From positions 93,512 through 157,511 of the forward strand of contig WTXG01000077.1 in NCBI GenBank assembly GCA_022496185.1: DNA of 64,000 nt, given 5' to 3'. Made by a program: the position numbers and the translations under genes. How positions within the stretch are numbered: position 1 is the first letter of the stretch; the number at the start of each line of letters is the position of its first letter. The DNA is from Multifurca ochricompacta (taxonomy: Eukaryota > Basidiomycota > Agaricomycetes > Russulales > Russulaceae). The notes beneath the pieces were generated by a model. The model was not told the DNA's origin. It did not search any database and saw only the letters and a program-made list of their open reading frames with translations. Of the stretch, positions 35,784 through 46,675 are shown piece after piece.

Positions 35784-36975
35784 TGTAATGCCTGGTGTGG
35801 GCATTCAGCACGATGTGTGACAAGTCACATAGTGGAACTACAAAGTCAAGTGTGTACTGTCTTTCAAGTACACAGAGATTGGGTGAGAAGTCAATACCAA
35901 GGAGCTAATCTGTTACGAACCCCACCATGTTGTCTTGTTTCTCTTTTTCTTCACATGACTTGTTGTTTGGTTGTGCATGCTTCTTGTTGACTGTATTTTG
36001 ACTGGCTTTGCGCCTGTTTGTCCCTTATCTATGACTCAACTTCTTTCTTATCTCTGACTCATACTTTACCTATGAACTCTTACATATTTTCCCACCAGAA
36101 TCACAGCTATACCAGATTTGTCTACGTATATTCGCACCTGGCCCACTTTGACTCTGCTCTTCCATGCAGTTAGATTACAACTTTGTTGATACATCAAGTA
36201 CGATACTCCAGTTCAGACTCTGACCTCTGTTATGTATATAAGGCCTGTCTAGATAGCCTGTATGCCTCAGACTCAACTTCTTAATTGACTTGGTGCATTA
36301 CCTTCTGGGTGATCCTAAGACCCGACTCTTGAATTGTCTCAGTGCTTCTGGCACTCTTCTGCTCACCAGTACTAAGGGATTAGCTCCTTGGTATTGACTT
36401 CTCACCCGATCTCCATGCATTTGAAAGACAGTGCACACTTGACTTCATAGTTCTGCTACGCAACTTACCACACATTGTGTTGAATGCCCACACCAGGTGT
36501 TACATAATCCCTTAGTATTGGTGAGTGGAAGAGTGCCAGAAGCACTGAGACAATTCAAGAGTCAGGTCTTAGGATCACCCAGAAGGTAATGCACCAAGTC
36601 AATTAAGAAGTCGAGTCTAAGGTATACAGGCTATCTAGGCAGGCCTTATATATGTAATAGAAGTTGGAGTCTGAATTGGAGTAACGTACTTGGCATATCA
36701 ACGAAGTTGTAATCTAACTAAATGAGGAACAGAGTCAAGGTGGGCCAGGTGAGAATATATGTAGATGGATCCAGTATAGTTGCAATTCTGGTGGGAAAAT
36801 ACGTAAGAGTCCTGATGTAAGGTATGAGTCACAGATAAGCAGGAAGTTGAGTCATAGATAAGGAACAAACAAGTGCAATGCCAGTCATAACACGATCAAC
36901 AAGAGGCAAGCATGACCAAACAACAAGTCACATGAAGGAAAAAGGAAACAAGACAACGCAATGGGGTTTGTAACA
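35784..36975 (-). repeat. G3 left (3') LTR, split by a solo LTR
   Basis: Starts TGTAATGCCTGG and ends GTTTGTAACA. Without the insert and one TAATC copy it is about 593 bp, matching the 594-bp LTRs of G1. The block AAGTCGAGTCT (36608-36618) and a TATA box sit in the same relative places as in G1. Confidence 0.92.
35911..36504 (+). repeat. Solo LTR (594 bp), G1/G3 family, inverted inside the G3 LTR
   Basis: Starts TGTTACGAACC and ends GGTGTTACA, the reverse complement of the G3 LTR ends. It is flanked by the 5-bp duplication TAATC at 35906-35910 and 36505-36509. Its orientation is opposite to the host LTR, so the two form an inverted repeat. No internal sequence remains, as expected after LTR-LTR recombination. 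A TATATAAGG box lies on the plus strand near 36235. Confidence 0.93.
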
Positions 36976-36990
36976 TTACCCCCTCTCTAA
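36976..36990 (-). promoter_or_regulatory. G3 polypurine tract
   Basis: On the minus strand AGAGAGGGGGTAA lies directly against the 3' LTR, the expected place for the plus-strand primer. Equivalent tracts lie at 39746-39760 (G1) and 48691-48705 (G2, AAGAGGGGGTAA). Confidence 0.8.
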
Positions 36991-37006
36991 GTCCTAGCAG
37001 AGCCAG

Positions 37007-37796
37007 CTAGATTGGCATACCATCATCATCCTGGACCAGAGAGAGGTAGTCATCGGCTATGGCATAGTGGTCCGCATCATAGTTCTCCTTTTCTTCCTCC
37101 TGTGGGCAAACATGGGCTTGTAGAAAACCATAGGGGCCTTGCCTCCCACAGCAAAAACAGCCATCATAGACATGGCAGTCGATCTCTTGGTGGCTGGCAT
37201 TGTGGGAGAGACATTTGCCACACCATCCTGATGGGTTCTGGATGGTGGGAGCTTGCATAAGTCATTGAAATAGACATTGGCAACTCCAATGCGAGGTACT
37301 CTGGCAATGTCAGCATTGTTTCTTGGCCATGGGGCAGCACCAACTGAGATGGTATTTGCTGCTGCAGTGCCAGCAAAGCTTACCATTGGGGTTTTCGTGG
37401 AGGCATGGCATTTCAAAGCAGTGAGGGTTAAGCTGGGGTGTGAGGTTGAGGTGGCAATGAGGGAGTGGTCGAGCAAAAATATCGGCATACTGTTCAGATA
37501 TGATCTGGTATGCCTCTCCTCATTCTAATCTTGTCCTGATGCTTGCCAGGTGATGCTCTATATCGAAAACCCCTCAGTTAATTTTCATCATCTGTCACTC
37601 ATAGTTGTGATGTTGCATTTCCAAGTTGTCCCTAAGTGCTTGGAATTTGTGCAACTGTGCAATTTCGGCGGTCAGTTGTGGCATACGTAAGTCCCAGAGC
37701 ACCTCATTGATGGCGAAGGCGCATGGGTCATGGGCTGACAGGTGTTGCAAGTGTTCTGGCCCTAAGACATAGTGAAGCTGGTTGACAACCTTTTCC
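37007..37796 (-). pseudogene. G3 third-module C-terminal part (Cys-rich tail), cut by copia insertion
   Basis: The minus-strand frame resumes at the copia boundary with LHYVLGPEHLQHLSAHDP and a coiled-coil-like stretch (INEVLWDLRMPQLTAEIAQL). It is broken by a few in-frame stops, then runs through a Cys/His-rich tail (SGWCGKCLSHN, CFCCGRQGPYGFLQAHVC) to the stop at 37007 after LSLVQDDDGMPI. The other half of the module is at 58316-58862. The two halves meet exactly when the copia element and one TTTCC copy are removed. Confidence 0.8.
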
Positions 37797-37993
37797 TGTT
37801 GAAAGAGAACAATCAGCCACACTAGTGGCACAACAATGGGAGCCAGAACAATGGGGCAAGTGCATACACAAAAGATTGTGTTGTGGATGTGGACGTTAGA
37901 ACATACATAAATACGACCTAGCTAGGATAGTTTCTATCTACTTAGTTCTTTTCCTGTACAAAAATACAGTCTATATCCTTTCATTTTCCTACA
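37797..37993 (+). repeat. Copia left (5') LTR
   Basis: TGTTGAAAGAGAAC to TTTTCCTACA, 197 bp. Only two CpG sites, which matters for how slowly it diverges. Confidence 0.93.
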
Positions 37994-38008
37994 GATTATG
38001 AGACCTGA
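37994..38008 (+). promoter_or_regulatory. Copia primer-binding site, possibly initiator-tRNA half
   Basis: GATTATGAGACC directly follows the 5' LTR. It resembles the complement of the anticodon arm of initiator Met-tRNA (GGTTATGAGCCC as I recall it), which copia-type elements use as a half-tRNA primer. The match is imperfect and from memory. Confidence 0.45.
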
Positions 38009-38023
38009 TCTCTCTCACTGAGC

Positions 38024-38331
38024 ATGAAACACAAAACACCACCAGTAGCAAACATATTGATGACTCTCTCCACAAACGCCCCTGCAGGGGCATCGTCTAC
38101 AACGATGACTACCTCTACATCAAGGCCAAGCACACATCATTATGATATCCCCTTGTTAGAAGACAATGGAAGTAACTTTACCTACTGGAAGTTCCGCATC
38201 TGCATGCTCTTGAAGCTTAGGCACCTTTGGTCTGTTGTCAACGGCTCACTTCCCAAGCCCAATGGCTCTGATCCCTTGGCCCTGGAAGACTGGCTATCAA
38301 AGGACCAGGAAGCACAAGCCCAGATTGCACT
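38024..38331 (+). pseudogene. Copia gag, N-terminal part
   Basis: ATG at 38024. Low-complexity Ser/Thr leader, then the copia gag signature region (YDIPLLEDNGSNFTYWKFRI, SVVNGSLPKP, LSKDQEAQAQIAL). The frame is cut by a solo LTR at codon GCACT|TGT and resumes at 38855. Confidence 0.85.
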
Positions 38332-38849
38332 TGTCAAACAATCATGCTGCTGGTTATACTGACTGTGGTTAGTAGTGTGTGAGGCTAAAAGACAAGTATT
38401 ACTTCAGAGATTGAAGAAACTCTTATACAACTATACTACTGACCTAAAAGACAAGTATTCTACAGAAGACGGTTAGTCAAAGGTAAAAAAGAGAGTATAG
38501 TAAAAGGAACTTACACTTCAGAGATTGAAGAAACTCTGAAGTGAAAGAGACGAAACAGACACCCTTATATACCCATGGGGGCCAGGGGAAATGGTCTGTG
38601 CACACTGGGAATAAGTCCACAAGTGCCGGACAATAAACAGAGAGGGATAAAGGCCATTGGCCAAAGAGATATCACGTGCCTACTGCGCATTACTAAGGAT
38701 ATCACTAATCAGCTGAGTAAGGTGAGAAATAAATGTAATAAAGATATTGTAAAAAGTCTGAAACTCCAGAACCTAATCTAATCTTATCTACAGCAGCTAA
38801 AGCGATCCTCAGATGCCTGAAGCATCTCCAGACACATCCCGTGTCAACA
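38332..38849. repeat. Solo LTR of a third family (518 bp)
   Basis: Starts TGTCAAACAATC and ends CGTGTCAACA, flanked by GCACT at 38327-38331 and 38850-38854. Its sequence is unlike the other LTRs here, and no internal region of its family is in the window. A CTTATATACC box near 38570 suggests plus-strand transcription. The parent element type is unknown. Confidence 0.88.
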
Positions 38850-39151
38850 GCACTCACATTGAAAGATGAGCCATTAAACTCTGTCTTGTTTGCCCAAAGC
38901 GCCCAGGAGAGCTGGGATAAATTGGGACACCAATATGAAGGCAAGGGAGAGCAGCAGATCATCTACCTCATGGACAGCATCTTCCATGTCACCTTCACTG
39001 AAGCTGAGCCACTCAAGTCACAGATAAATGGCCTTGTTTGTGCTGCCAAACTGATCAGTAACCTGGGACTCCAAATTGATGACAAAATGGCTGCTTACGC
39101 CATTATTGCTGCACTCCCTCCATCCCTATCCACTCTTAAAACCATCCTCTC
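38850..39151 (+). pseudogene. Copia gag, middle part
   Basis: Continues the gag frame (LTLKDEPLNSVLFAQ, SAQESWDKLGHQYEGKGEQQ, AAYAIIAALPPSLSTLKTIL) up to the G1 insertion. The reading frame continues at 47275 after the second CTCTC copy. Confidence 0.85.
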
Positions 39152-39745
39152 TGTAACGCCTGGTGTGGGTGTTCGTCACGACGTGTGATAAGTCACGTAG
39201 CGAAACTATGAAGTCAGGTGTGTACTGTCTTCCAAGTACACGGAGATTGGGTGAGAAGTCAACACAAAGGAGCTAATCCCTTAGTGCCGGTGAGTGGAAG
39301 AGTGCCAGAAGCACTGAGATGATTCAAGAGTCAGGTCTTAGGAATCACCCAGAAGGTAATGCACCAAGTTGATTAAGAAGTCGAGTCTAAGGCATACAGG
39401 CTATCTAGGCAGGCCTTATATATGTAATAGAGGTCAGAGTCTGAATCGGAGTACTGTACTTGATGTATCAACAAGGTTGTAATGTAACCAAATGGGGAAC
39501 GGAGTCAGTGTGGGTCAGATGAGAATATACGTAGACGAATCCAGTATAGTCGTGATTCTGGTGGGAAAATACATAAGAGTCCTTGTGTAAGATATGAGTC
39601 AGAGATAAGCACAGCCTGGGTCAAAGATAAGGAACAAATGGGTACAATGGAAGTCATAACATGGTCAACAAAGGGGCAAACAGGGCCAAAGGACATGTCA
39701 CATGATGGAAAAAGAAAACAAGATGACGCAATGGGGTTCGTAACA
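39152..39745 (-). repeat. G1 left (3') LTR
   Basis: TGTAACGCCTGG to GGTTCGTAACA, 594 bp. In the first 200 positions it differs from the right LTR at 12 sites, all CpG-type transitions. Confidence 0.93.
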
Positions 39746-39776
39746 TTACCCCCTCTCTAAGTCCTAGCAGAGCCAG

Positions 39777-40677
39777 CTAGATTGGCATACCATCGTCATC
39801 CTGGACCAGGGAGAGATAGTTGTCGGCTACAGCGTAGTGGTCAGCATTGTAGTTTTCCTTTTCTTCATCAGTGGGGCAAACTGTTACGACCTCTGCCATC
39901 CGTCCCCGTTTTCTTTCACCTTCCCAACGATGACCCCTCCTTGCCACCCACCTTACACTTCTCAATCACGTCCCCATCATGGGATCCGTCACATGCCTTA
40001 CTTCCATCCCCGTGACTTGCTTTGTATCTGTTGACGCGATGTTTACTTATGCTTGACTTCTTATCTCCTTATCATCTTATCTTTACGACCGGACACTTAC
40101 TTAATACCCTATCAGAAGCTAGACTTTACGCCGTCCGCTTCCATATATTCGGGCCCACTTGACTCCGTATCCTTATCTTGTAGACGCCCGTTGAGTTACG
40201 TATATAAGTCCGCTGTAGCTACGCTGTAGACCTTAGACTCGACTTATTGAATACATCGGTGTTTGTCTTTCGGACTTTCCCCTTGACTCTTTGACTTGAC
40301 CATCTCAGTGCTTTTGGCACTTCCCGCTTAACATCGTCACTAGGGAGCAGCCCCTTTGACTTTGACTCCTCCCCTGAAACTCCAGGAGGTCCTATTGGCC
40401 TCTTATCTGAACCTACGAACACAAGCTGTCGCACAAGTCGTGCAGAACGTCTCACACCGGACGTAACACAAACGTGTGTTTGTAGAAAACCGTAGGGCCC
40501 CTGTCTCCCACAGCGAAAGCAGCCATTGTAAACATGACAGTTGATTTCTCAGTGACCGGCATTGTGGGAGAGACATTTGCCACACCACCCTGAAGGGTTC
40601 TGGACAGTAGGGGCCTGCATGAGTCGTCGGAACAAACATTGGCGACTCCAATGCGAGGTACTCTGGCAGTGTCTACA
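39777..40677 (-). pseudogene. G1 third module, Cys-rich tail, split by a solo LTR
   Basis: Follows the TGA at about 40675 (AAGAAATGATGT, an Arg site). The frame then reads CRHCQSTSHW, a GWCGKCL box and GPYGFLQTHV up to the solo LTR at 40468, and continues beyond it as NADHYAVADNYLSLVQ to the stop at 39777. Cys/His spacing suggests two or three zinc knuckles. The same tail occurs in G2 and G3. Confidence 0.75.
39882..40468 (+). repeat. Solo LTR (587 bp), G2 family, inside G1
   Basis: Starts TGTTACGACC and ends CCGGACGTAACA, the reverse complement of the G2 LTR ends, flanked by CAAAC at 39877-39881 and 40469-40473. It keeps TATATAAG and AGACTCGACTT in the G2 arrangement on the plus strand. It is richer in CpG than the other LTRs, so it may be a recent insertion. 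Confidence 0.92.
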
Positions 40678-42439
40678 TCATTTCTTGGCCATGGGACAAC
40701 ACCAGCTGAGGTGGTACTTGCTGCTGCAGCGCCAGCAAAGCTTACCATTGGGGTTTTCGTGGAGACATGGCATTTTGAAGCAATGGGGATTAAGCCAAGG
40801 CGCAAGGTTGAGGTGGCGTCGAGGAAGTGGCCGCGTGAAAATATCAGTGTACCGTTCAGAGATGATTTGGTATGCTTCTCCCTGTTCCAACCTTGTCCTG
40901 ATGCTTGCCAGATGGTGTTCTATATCGAAGACCCCTCGATTAATCTTTACCATTTGCCGTTCATAATCACGGCGCTGCATCTCTAAATTGTCCCGGAGCA
41001 CCTGGAACTTGCGGAGTTGTGCAATTTTGGCAGTCAGTCGCAGCATTCGTAGGTCCCGAAGTACCTCATTAATTGTGAAGGCACGCGGGTTGTGGGCTGA
41101 GAGGTGTTGCAAATGTTCAGGCCCTAGGACATAATGTAGCCGATCGACGCTCTTTTCTTCTAGGTAGACTGGGGCTCCATAGACAGGCCCTCCTTTCTCC
41201 AAGCATCCGGCTATGTCCATACCTTTGTTGGTGTAATAAATATATTTGGCCACCTCTGTAGTGCCATCATTCTTGGATGATGGGATCATGAGCGGGAAGT
41301 AAAACCATGAGCTGGGGTCGTTGGGGAAGAATGGGAACTCAGGGGACTCGTCACCGAAATCCACATTGATCAGGTCGTTGGGATGGGGGTGTTTGGGCAG
41401 ATTAAAATCTTCGTCAATGTCAATGATTCTGTCCCCTTGGGCCACTTGGGCAGTCGCATCGTAGTCAATAGGAGAAAGTGGGCAAGAAGGAGGATGCACA
41501 GGAGTAAGTACGGGAAACGCATCGATGGCAGCAGAGGTATGGATTTTAGATGACGACATGGGTGAGTTTCTGGTCAATTGTGGGGGAGAGAGCTGTTCAG
41601 CAACTCGTATTTTCTCTGGCTCTTTATCTGCCTCTGGGTGGCATCTATAGAAGTCTTCAATGAGCTTGGGCGCAAAGACATCCGCAGCAGGTTCCCACAA
41701 GTTGTCAGCATCTGGGAATCCCTTCCATTTGATCAAGTAATGAAGCTTCTGGTTGTGCCCTCGACCCTTCCATTTTGTGTCAGCAATACGTTCTACTTCC
41801 CACTCTGGCTCTCTGTCAACTAGGTCAGGGGGGGGTCTGGGAAAATTCTGTCCATGAATAGAAGTTTCTTTGTACAGCGTCAGAAGGCCGGCATGGAAGA
41901 CAGGATGTATCTTCCAGGTGGCAGGTAATGTGAGTTTGTACATGATGTCCAAAAGCTTCTGTTCAATTACAAAGGGGCCGTGGCGTCTGGGAGCTAATTT
42001 TGCCGTTGGGTGTGACGTGTGGATATTGCGCCCTTCTAACCAGACTTGATCTCCGACCCGGTAGGGCGTAAACCTAGTGGGCTTCTTGGCTAGGGTCCTC
42101 TGCACCTTCTGAAGGTTTCTATTGGCCGATTCCCTTATCTCCTTCCATTGGTCGATACGCTGTGTCACAGATGGTACATTCATGGGTTTGTCTGTCCATG
42201 TGGTGCGAGGGTCCCATCCCATAATAAGAGAGAAGGGAGTGGCCTTCGTCGTTCCATTTGGCCAACTATTGTGCGCAAACTCAGCTGTCACCAGCCATTC
42301 TGCCCAGTCATTCTGTCGTTTGTTACACCAAAATCGTAGGTATTGTTCTAGCCATTGATTTGTTCGTTCCGATTGACCATCCGTCTGGGGGTGATATGTG
42401 GTGGAGATGTTCTGCTGAATGTCGAGACGTTTACAGAGG
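40678..42439 (-). pseudogene. G1 integrase C-terminus, chromodomain and third-module core
   Basis: After a TGA at 42442 (Arg site in G2) the frame gives the rest of the integrase catalytic core (YHPQTDGQSERTNQWLEQY, with the catalytic Glu). It continues through the GPY/F-type region (KLAPRRHGPFVIEQKL), PVFHAGLL, and a chromodomain (LHYLIKWKGFPDADNLWEP, about 41690-41745). Unlike G2, it runs on without a stop into the third module: acidic Pro-rich linker, YFPLMIPSS, VAKYIYYTNKGMDIAGCLE, VYGAPVYLEEK, a coiled-coil-like stretch, then PCLHENPNGKLCWRCSSKYH. Chromodomains guide integration to marked chromatin; the third module has no known role that I recognise. Confidence 0.85.
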
Positions 42440-44461
42440 GCTCAGGTGAACATGGAAGCAAATCGTGGGTCTCGGTCAGAAATAATTTTCTGTGGAAGTC
42501 TGTAGTGTTGGTAGGCATGATCCAGGTAGAGTTTTGCAACTCCTTCTGCTGATATTGTCTCATTACAGGGGATGAAGAGGGCAGCCTTTGAATAGTCGTG
42601 GTCTGTAATGGTGAGTATCAAGTCGTATCCTTGTGACTGTGGAAGTTTGATGATGAAGTCCATGGTGATGGTCTGGAAGGGAGCTGTTGCAACTGGTGTG
42701 ATGGGTGAAAGTGCCAGTGGTCTTGGGTGAGTGTTTACTTTATTTGCCTGGCATTCTGCACATCCTTTGACATATGCCTCAACATCCTTTTTCATGTTTG
42801 GCCACCAGTAATCTTGTTTGGCAAGGGCATAGGTATTTGCGATGCCAGGGTGTCCTGCAGAGGGAAGGTCGTGGTGGAAATGAATCACCCCCCTCTTAAT
42901 GTTGTCGCCACTGGTGACAACCAATCGATTGCCATCTTTCCACCAGAGGCTGTCTTTCATTTTTATGTTATGTGGCTCTGCCCAGGATTTGCATAGTTCC
43001 TGGTTCATGTTCTGCGTCACTTGGGCCCATAGATCCATGTCATGGAGGCTAACAATGGCAGTCTTCGCAAAGACATCTTCTGGTAAAACGACAATATTGT
43101 CATTGTCATTTTCCCCTTCGTCACATCCGGTTGGTCTGGACAGGGCATCAGCTCGTGCATTACAAGCTCCAGGTAAATGCTTGAGTGTGAAGTTGTACTC
43201 TTCAAGCTCCAAGACCTCTCGTGCTATTTGTCAGCTGATCTTGTGCGGTTCTCTCCAGTAAAGAAGGTTGGAGTGGTCTGTATAAATGATGGTTTTATGT
43301 GGGGATCCAGCCAAATACGGTCGCCAATGTCGTAATGCTTTTACAATAGCCAATAATTCCCTGTCCCAAATGTCATAGTTTCTTTCTGCTGATGAGAATG
43401 TTTCCGAGTAGAATGCGACGGGATGAAGGATCCCTCCCATGTCTCTTTGTGACAAGACTGCGCCATTGGCATACATGGAAGCATCAACCTCCAGTTCAAA
43501 GGGGTTGGCTAAGTCAGGTTGAATAAGAACTGGCTCGGAGCTGATGATCGCTTTTATCTGGTCAAATGCTTTCTGTTGTACTTCATCCCAATGCCAGGGC
43601 ACATCTTTTTTCAACAAGTCGTTAAGCAGTTGGGCGATGGCCGAGAATCCTTTGACGAAGTGCCGGTAGAAATTGCAAAATCCAATGAATGACCTGACAT
43701 CTTTGGTACACTGAGGGGCGGTCCATTCTCGAATGCCTTGCACTTTTACAGGGTCCATGCATACTTGCCCTCCTTCCAGGATAACACCCAAATATTCAAC
43801 GGTCTTCTGTTCAAAGGAGCATTTGGCGGGTTTCAAATAAAGGTCATGTTTTGCCAGAATTTCTAGTACCTCGTGAACTCGGTTCAGTGGTGGTGAATGT
43901 CGTCTTTTGTGGCTACTAGGATATCATCCATATACACCATGACCTCTTCTGTAAGGATCAGGTCTTGGAAAATATGATTCATCATGGCTTGGAAGGTCGC
44001 CGGTGAGTTCATTAAGCCAAAGAACATAACGTTGGGTTCGAAAAGTCCTTGATTGGTCTTGAAGGCAGCTTTAGGCTGGTCGCCTTCTCGGATACGAATG
44101 TTATTGTAACCCCAGCAAACGTCCATTTTCGAAAACAGGGCTTTGTCACGCATTTTGTTGATGATTTCTGAGATCAGAGGAAGGGGGTAGTTATTCTTCA
44201 CCGTGAGTTTGTTAATCTGTCTGTAGTCTTGTACTGGTTGCAGTTTCCCATCCTTCTTTTTAATGAAGAAGAAGGGTGAAGCATAAGGCGAATTCGAGGG
44301 TCGTATATATCCTTTTGCCAAATGTTCCTCCAGGAAAGCGGAGAGCGCTTCCTTCTCAGGCTGAGACAGCGGATAGATCTTGCAATCTACCGACTGTGGG
44401 GCATTCAGGACAAAGTCAATGGCGTGATCCCAAGGTTGAGAAGGAGGGAAGCGTTGCGACT
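42440..44461 (-). pseudogene. G1 reverse transcriptase, RNase H and integrase N-terminus
   Basis: RT palm ([30 protein letters not shown] intact) runs to about 43884, a frame change follows near 43880, then the RT thumb and connection (YLGVILEGGQV), RNase H (FELEVDASMYANGAVL; YTDHSNLLYW) and a TGA at 43231 (Arg-like site). The integrase zinc region (HFHHDLPSAGHPG; GCAECQANK) and the first two catalytic Asp residues (TMDFIIKLP; SDRDPRF) follow. The integrase frame ends at the TGA at 42442. Confidence 0.88.
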
Positions 44462-44486
44462 CTTCTTCTGAGAAAACCTTCCAATG

Positions 44487-45128
44487 TCAGTGGTATTCTG
44501 CTGGCACTACTTCTTCGAATGTCTTTTCCGGGTTCTTCTGTGCCTCTGCCTGGGCTAATTCTGATGCCTTCATAACATAGCAATACACCTGATCCACAGG
44601 TTCCATGTCACTCCAGGTGACAGCCGATCCCATAACAATAGCATGGGTCAAGGGGTGCCGCGCAGCATAGTCGTATCCCAAGGATGTGATAAGAACTGGG
44701 TAGAAATCTTTATCCATTGTTGCTTCTGCCCAGTTGATTCTGGGTTCGAATGCTGCTAGCCATGGGTACCCCAGAACCATATCTTCATCTCCTAGATCTG
44801 TAATGAGGAAGTGAAGTTGCTTAGTTCGTTCCCCAACCTGCACTTCCAAGTCACAGCAGTGCGTGATCTTTCTGGCTTTGTTGGCCGTCCCGTCTATATT
44901 CCAAATGTTTTTCTCCTGGGGAAGTAACTGTGTCCCCAGTCCTAATGTTTTCTGAAGTCTTTGACTGATAAAATTGTCTGTTGCTCCAGAGTTGATCAAT
45001 ATTTGTCTGTCGGCTGTCTTCTGTTTGGTTTCAAAGTGTACTGGTATTTTTAAAGACTTGAAACGACTAGTGTATACAGAAGTTACATGGAGTGCTCTTG
45101 CCCAGGCCGATGGGGTCAAGCCAATCAA
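44487..45128 (-). pseudogene. G1 protease and spacer, start of pol
   Basis: Reached by a -1 shift from gag at 45121-45134. It opens FLIGLTPSAWARALHVTSVY and carries a retropepsin site, ILINSGATDNFIS, where the catalytic Asp of DSG is Asn (AAC; G3 has GAC). The DMVLGYPWLAAF flap/fold region follows. The frame ends in TGA at 44487 (PAEYH stop HW), a stop also present in G3, after which RT begins. Loss of the catalytic Asp should abolish processing. Confidence 0.85.
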
Positions 45129-45134
45129 AAATCC
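45121..45134 (-). promoter_or_regulatory. Conserved -1 frameshift site at gag/pol junction (G1)
   Basis: Minus-strand GGATTTTTGATTGG. The gag frame reads GAT TTT TGA; pol reads GGA TTT TTG ATT. Slipping back one base at UUU keeps perfect pairing and avoids the adjacent UGA. The same 14 bases are at 53289-53302 (G2) and 62257-62270 (G3). Confidence 0.65.
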
Positions 45135-46653
45135 TTCTGGCCAAAGGCCTTGTCGACGATTAGGGCACGTACTGCCTCATCCTCATTCATCATATGTTCC
45201 CATATTGCTGCTGGTTTCTGTTCTTTAGTTTTCAGGGCGGTTGCTGGGTTTTCTTTTACTGGGGTCGGTAGATTTTGTACTGGTGGTGTTGTGGTAGTAG
45301 AGGCTACTGTTGCTTCAGCAGCACGGACCGTCTTCTTTGGGCAAAATTGTGACATGTGCCCTTGTGCTCAGCAATGGAAGCAGCATCCTTCCTTCATCAG
45401 GTTTTTCTTTTCATCATCGGTGAGGGCTGCACGAGCTTTGGTGTGATCTGCTGATGTGTCCATGGCATTGGGGTCTCAGGAAGTAGTGGGTTTTGCCCCA
45501 AATGCCGCCTTCCACTGATCGTGGGTTCTGCCCTTCTTTGTGTCTACTCCAAAGCGCGTCTGGAAGTCCAGATAATCTTGCTGCTGCATCCTAGCAGCAC
45601 TTGTCCACTGGCTCCATGACTCAGGGTGATGGAATTGGATGATATTTTTCACCAAGGGGTTGGGCAGCCCCTGGGAGAAGAGGTCAAGCGTTGCCTCTTC
45701 ATTCACATCATACCCTGCTCTTTTGGCCAGGTTGCGGAATCGGCTACATAGCCATCTAAATCCCCTCTCTCCATTTTGAGGGATTTCAATTCTCTGGCAG
45801 CCTTCTGCTTGGCCTGCCCATCCGTGAAGGCGTCTTTAAATCTCTGCGCCACTGTATCCCACAGATCCTCGTCTGTGGTTCTGGTTCCAGCTGTAACTCT
45901 GTCGTTCAGCCATTCGATCTGCTCCATTGTCCAATCATCGATGGAATCCCCTCTAATAAGTGAGAGGAAGAGGTTGGTTCGTTGGAAAGGGTTCACAATT
46001 TGCGGGATGTCATGATTGAAATTTTTGAACGTCTCGAACTTGAGCATGAACTTTTTGCTCTGAGATCGATCACCGGTGAACGTGGTTGGCAGGACTCCCG
46101 TAAGGCATCCTGATGGGGGAGGGAGGTTCGGAGCAGGGACAATTGGAGCAGGGTCTGGTAACTGTGCAGCAATGGTTGACATTGTTGGGTATGTGAGGGT
46201 CGGGGTGTCTGAGGTCTGTCGTGTGATCTGGGGAGAGACTAAAGCAGATGTTCTGAACATAGTACTCTCGGGTGCAACTGTCTGAGCCGTAAAACTAGGG
46301 GCTATGACTTGTGCATCTTCACTGCTTTCTTCGATATATTCTTCAGTTTCGGAGTCTGTGACGATGGCTGGAGGATTCTCTCTCCAAGGTCCTAAGCCGT
46401 ACTCTGGTGGGGCAGGTCCTGTGGTAACCCAGGAACAATGGCTTCTAGAGTAACGGATGCGGTACCAGACTTGTTTCTGTTCATCGTATTCAACTGGCTG
46501 GTACTGGTCATCGTGATAGATGTAGTATCCAAACTTGGTTTCAAAGTCTTTCCAGATGGCAGAGCCAAGGACTTGTTGTGAAAGATTATCCTTGTCTTGA
46601 CAGTTGATGAGTTCTTCATTGTGCAAGGCCTGACTGTGGCTGGATGAAGCCAC
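45125..46653 (-). pseudogene. G1 gag
   Basis: Homology starts at a GTG (46653-46651) followed by ASSSHSQ; no in-frame ATG lies nearby in any of the three copies. Capsid-like region (GYYIYHDDQYQPVEYDEQ; KNFNHDIPQIVNPFQRTNLF; WTMEQIEWLNDRV; FTDGQAKQKAARELKSLK). A one-base deletion near 45738 changes frame. TGA stops lie at 45478-45476 and at 45370-45368, the latter inside the CCHC knuckle (CFHC..AQGHMSQFC); both fit Arg CGA decay. Gag ends at the TGA 45127-45125 after AFGQKDF, where the frameshift signal sits. Confidence 0.85.
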
Positions 46654-46662
46654 GGTGGAGGG

Positions 46663-46673
46663 AGACTCGACTT
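46663..46673 (-). promoter_or_regulatory. G1 self-complementary primer-binding site
   Basis: Two bases inside the 5' LTR. Minus-strand AAGTCGAGTCT is the exact complement of AGACTCGACTT at 46902-46912 in the LTR, which lies about 34 nt downstream of TATATAAGG (46938-46946), at the predicted transcript 5' end. This is the Tf1-type self-priming arrangement rather than a tRNA site (no TGG start). Confidence 0.72.
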
Positions 46674-46675
46674 AA

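Noticed and set aside
41578..43261. Plus-strand readings inside G1 and its copies
   Set aside because: Antisense of pol; the same shadows recur in G2 and G3.
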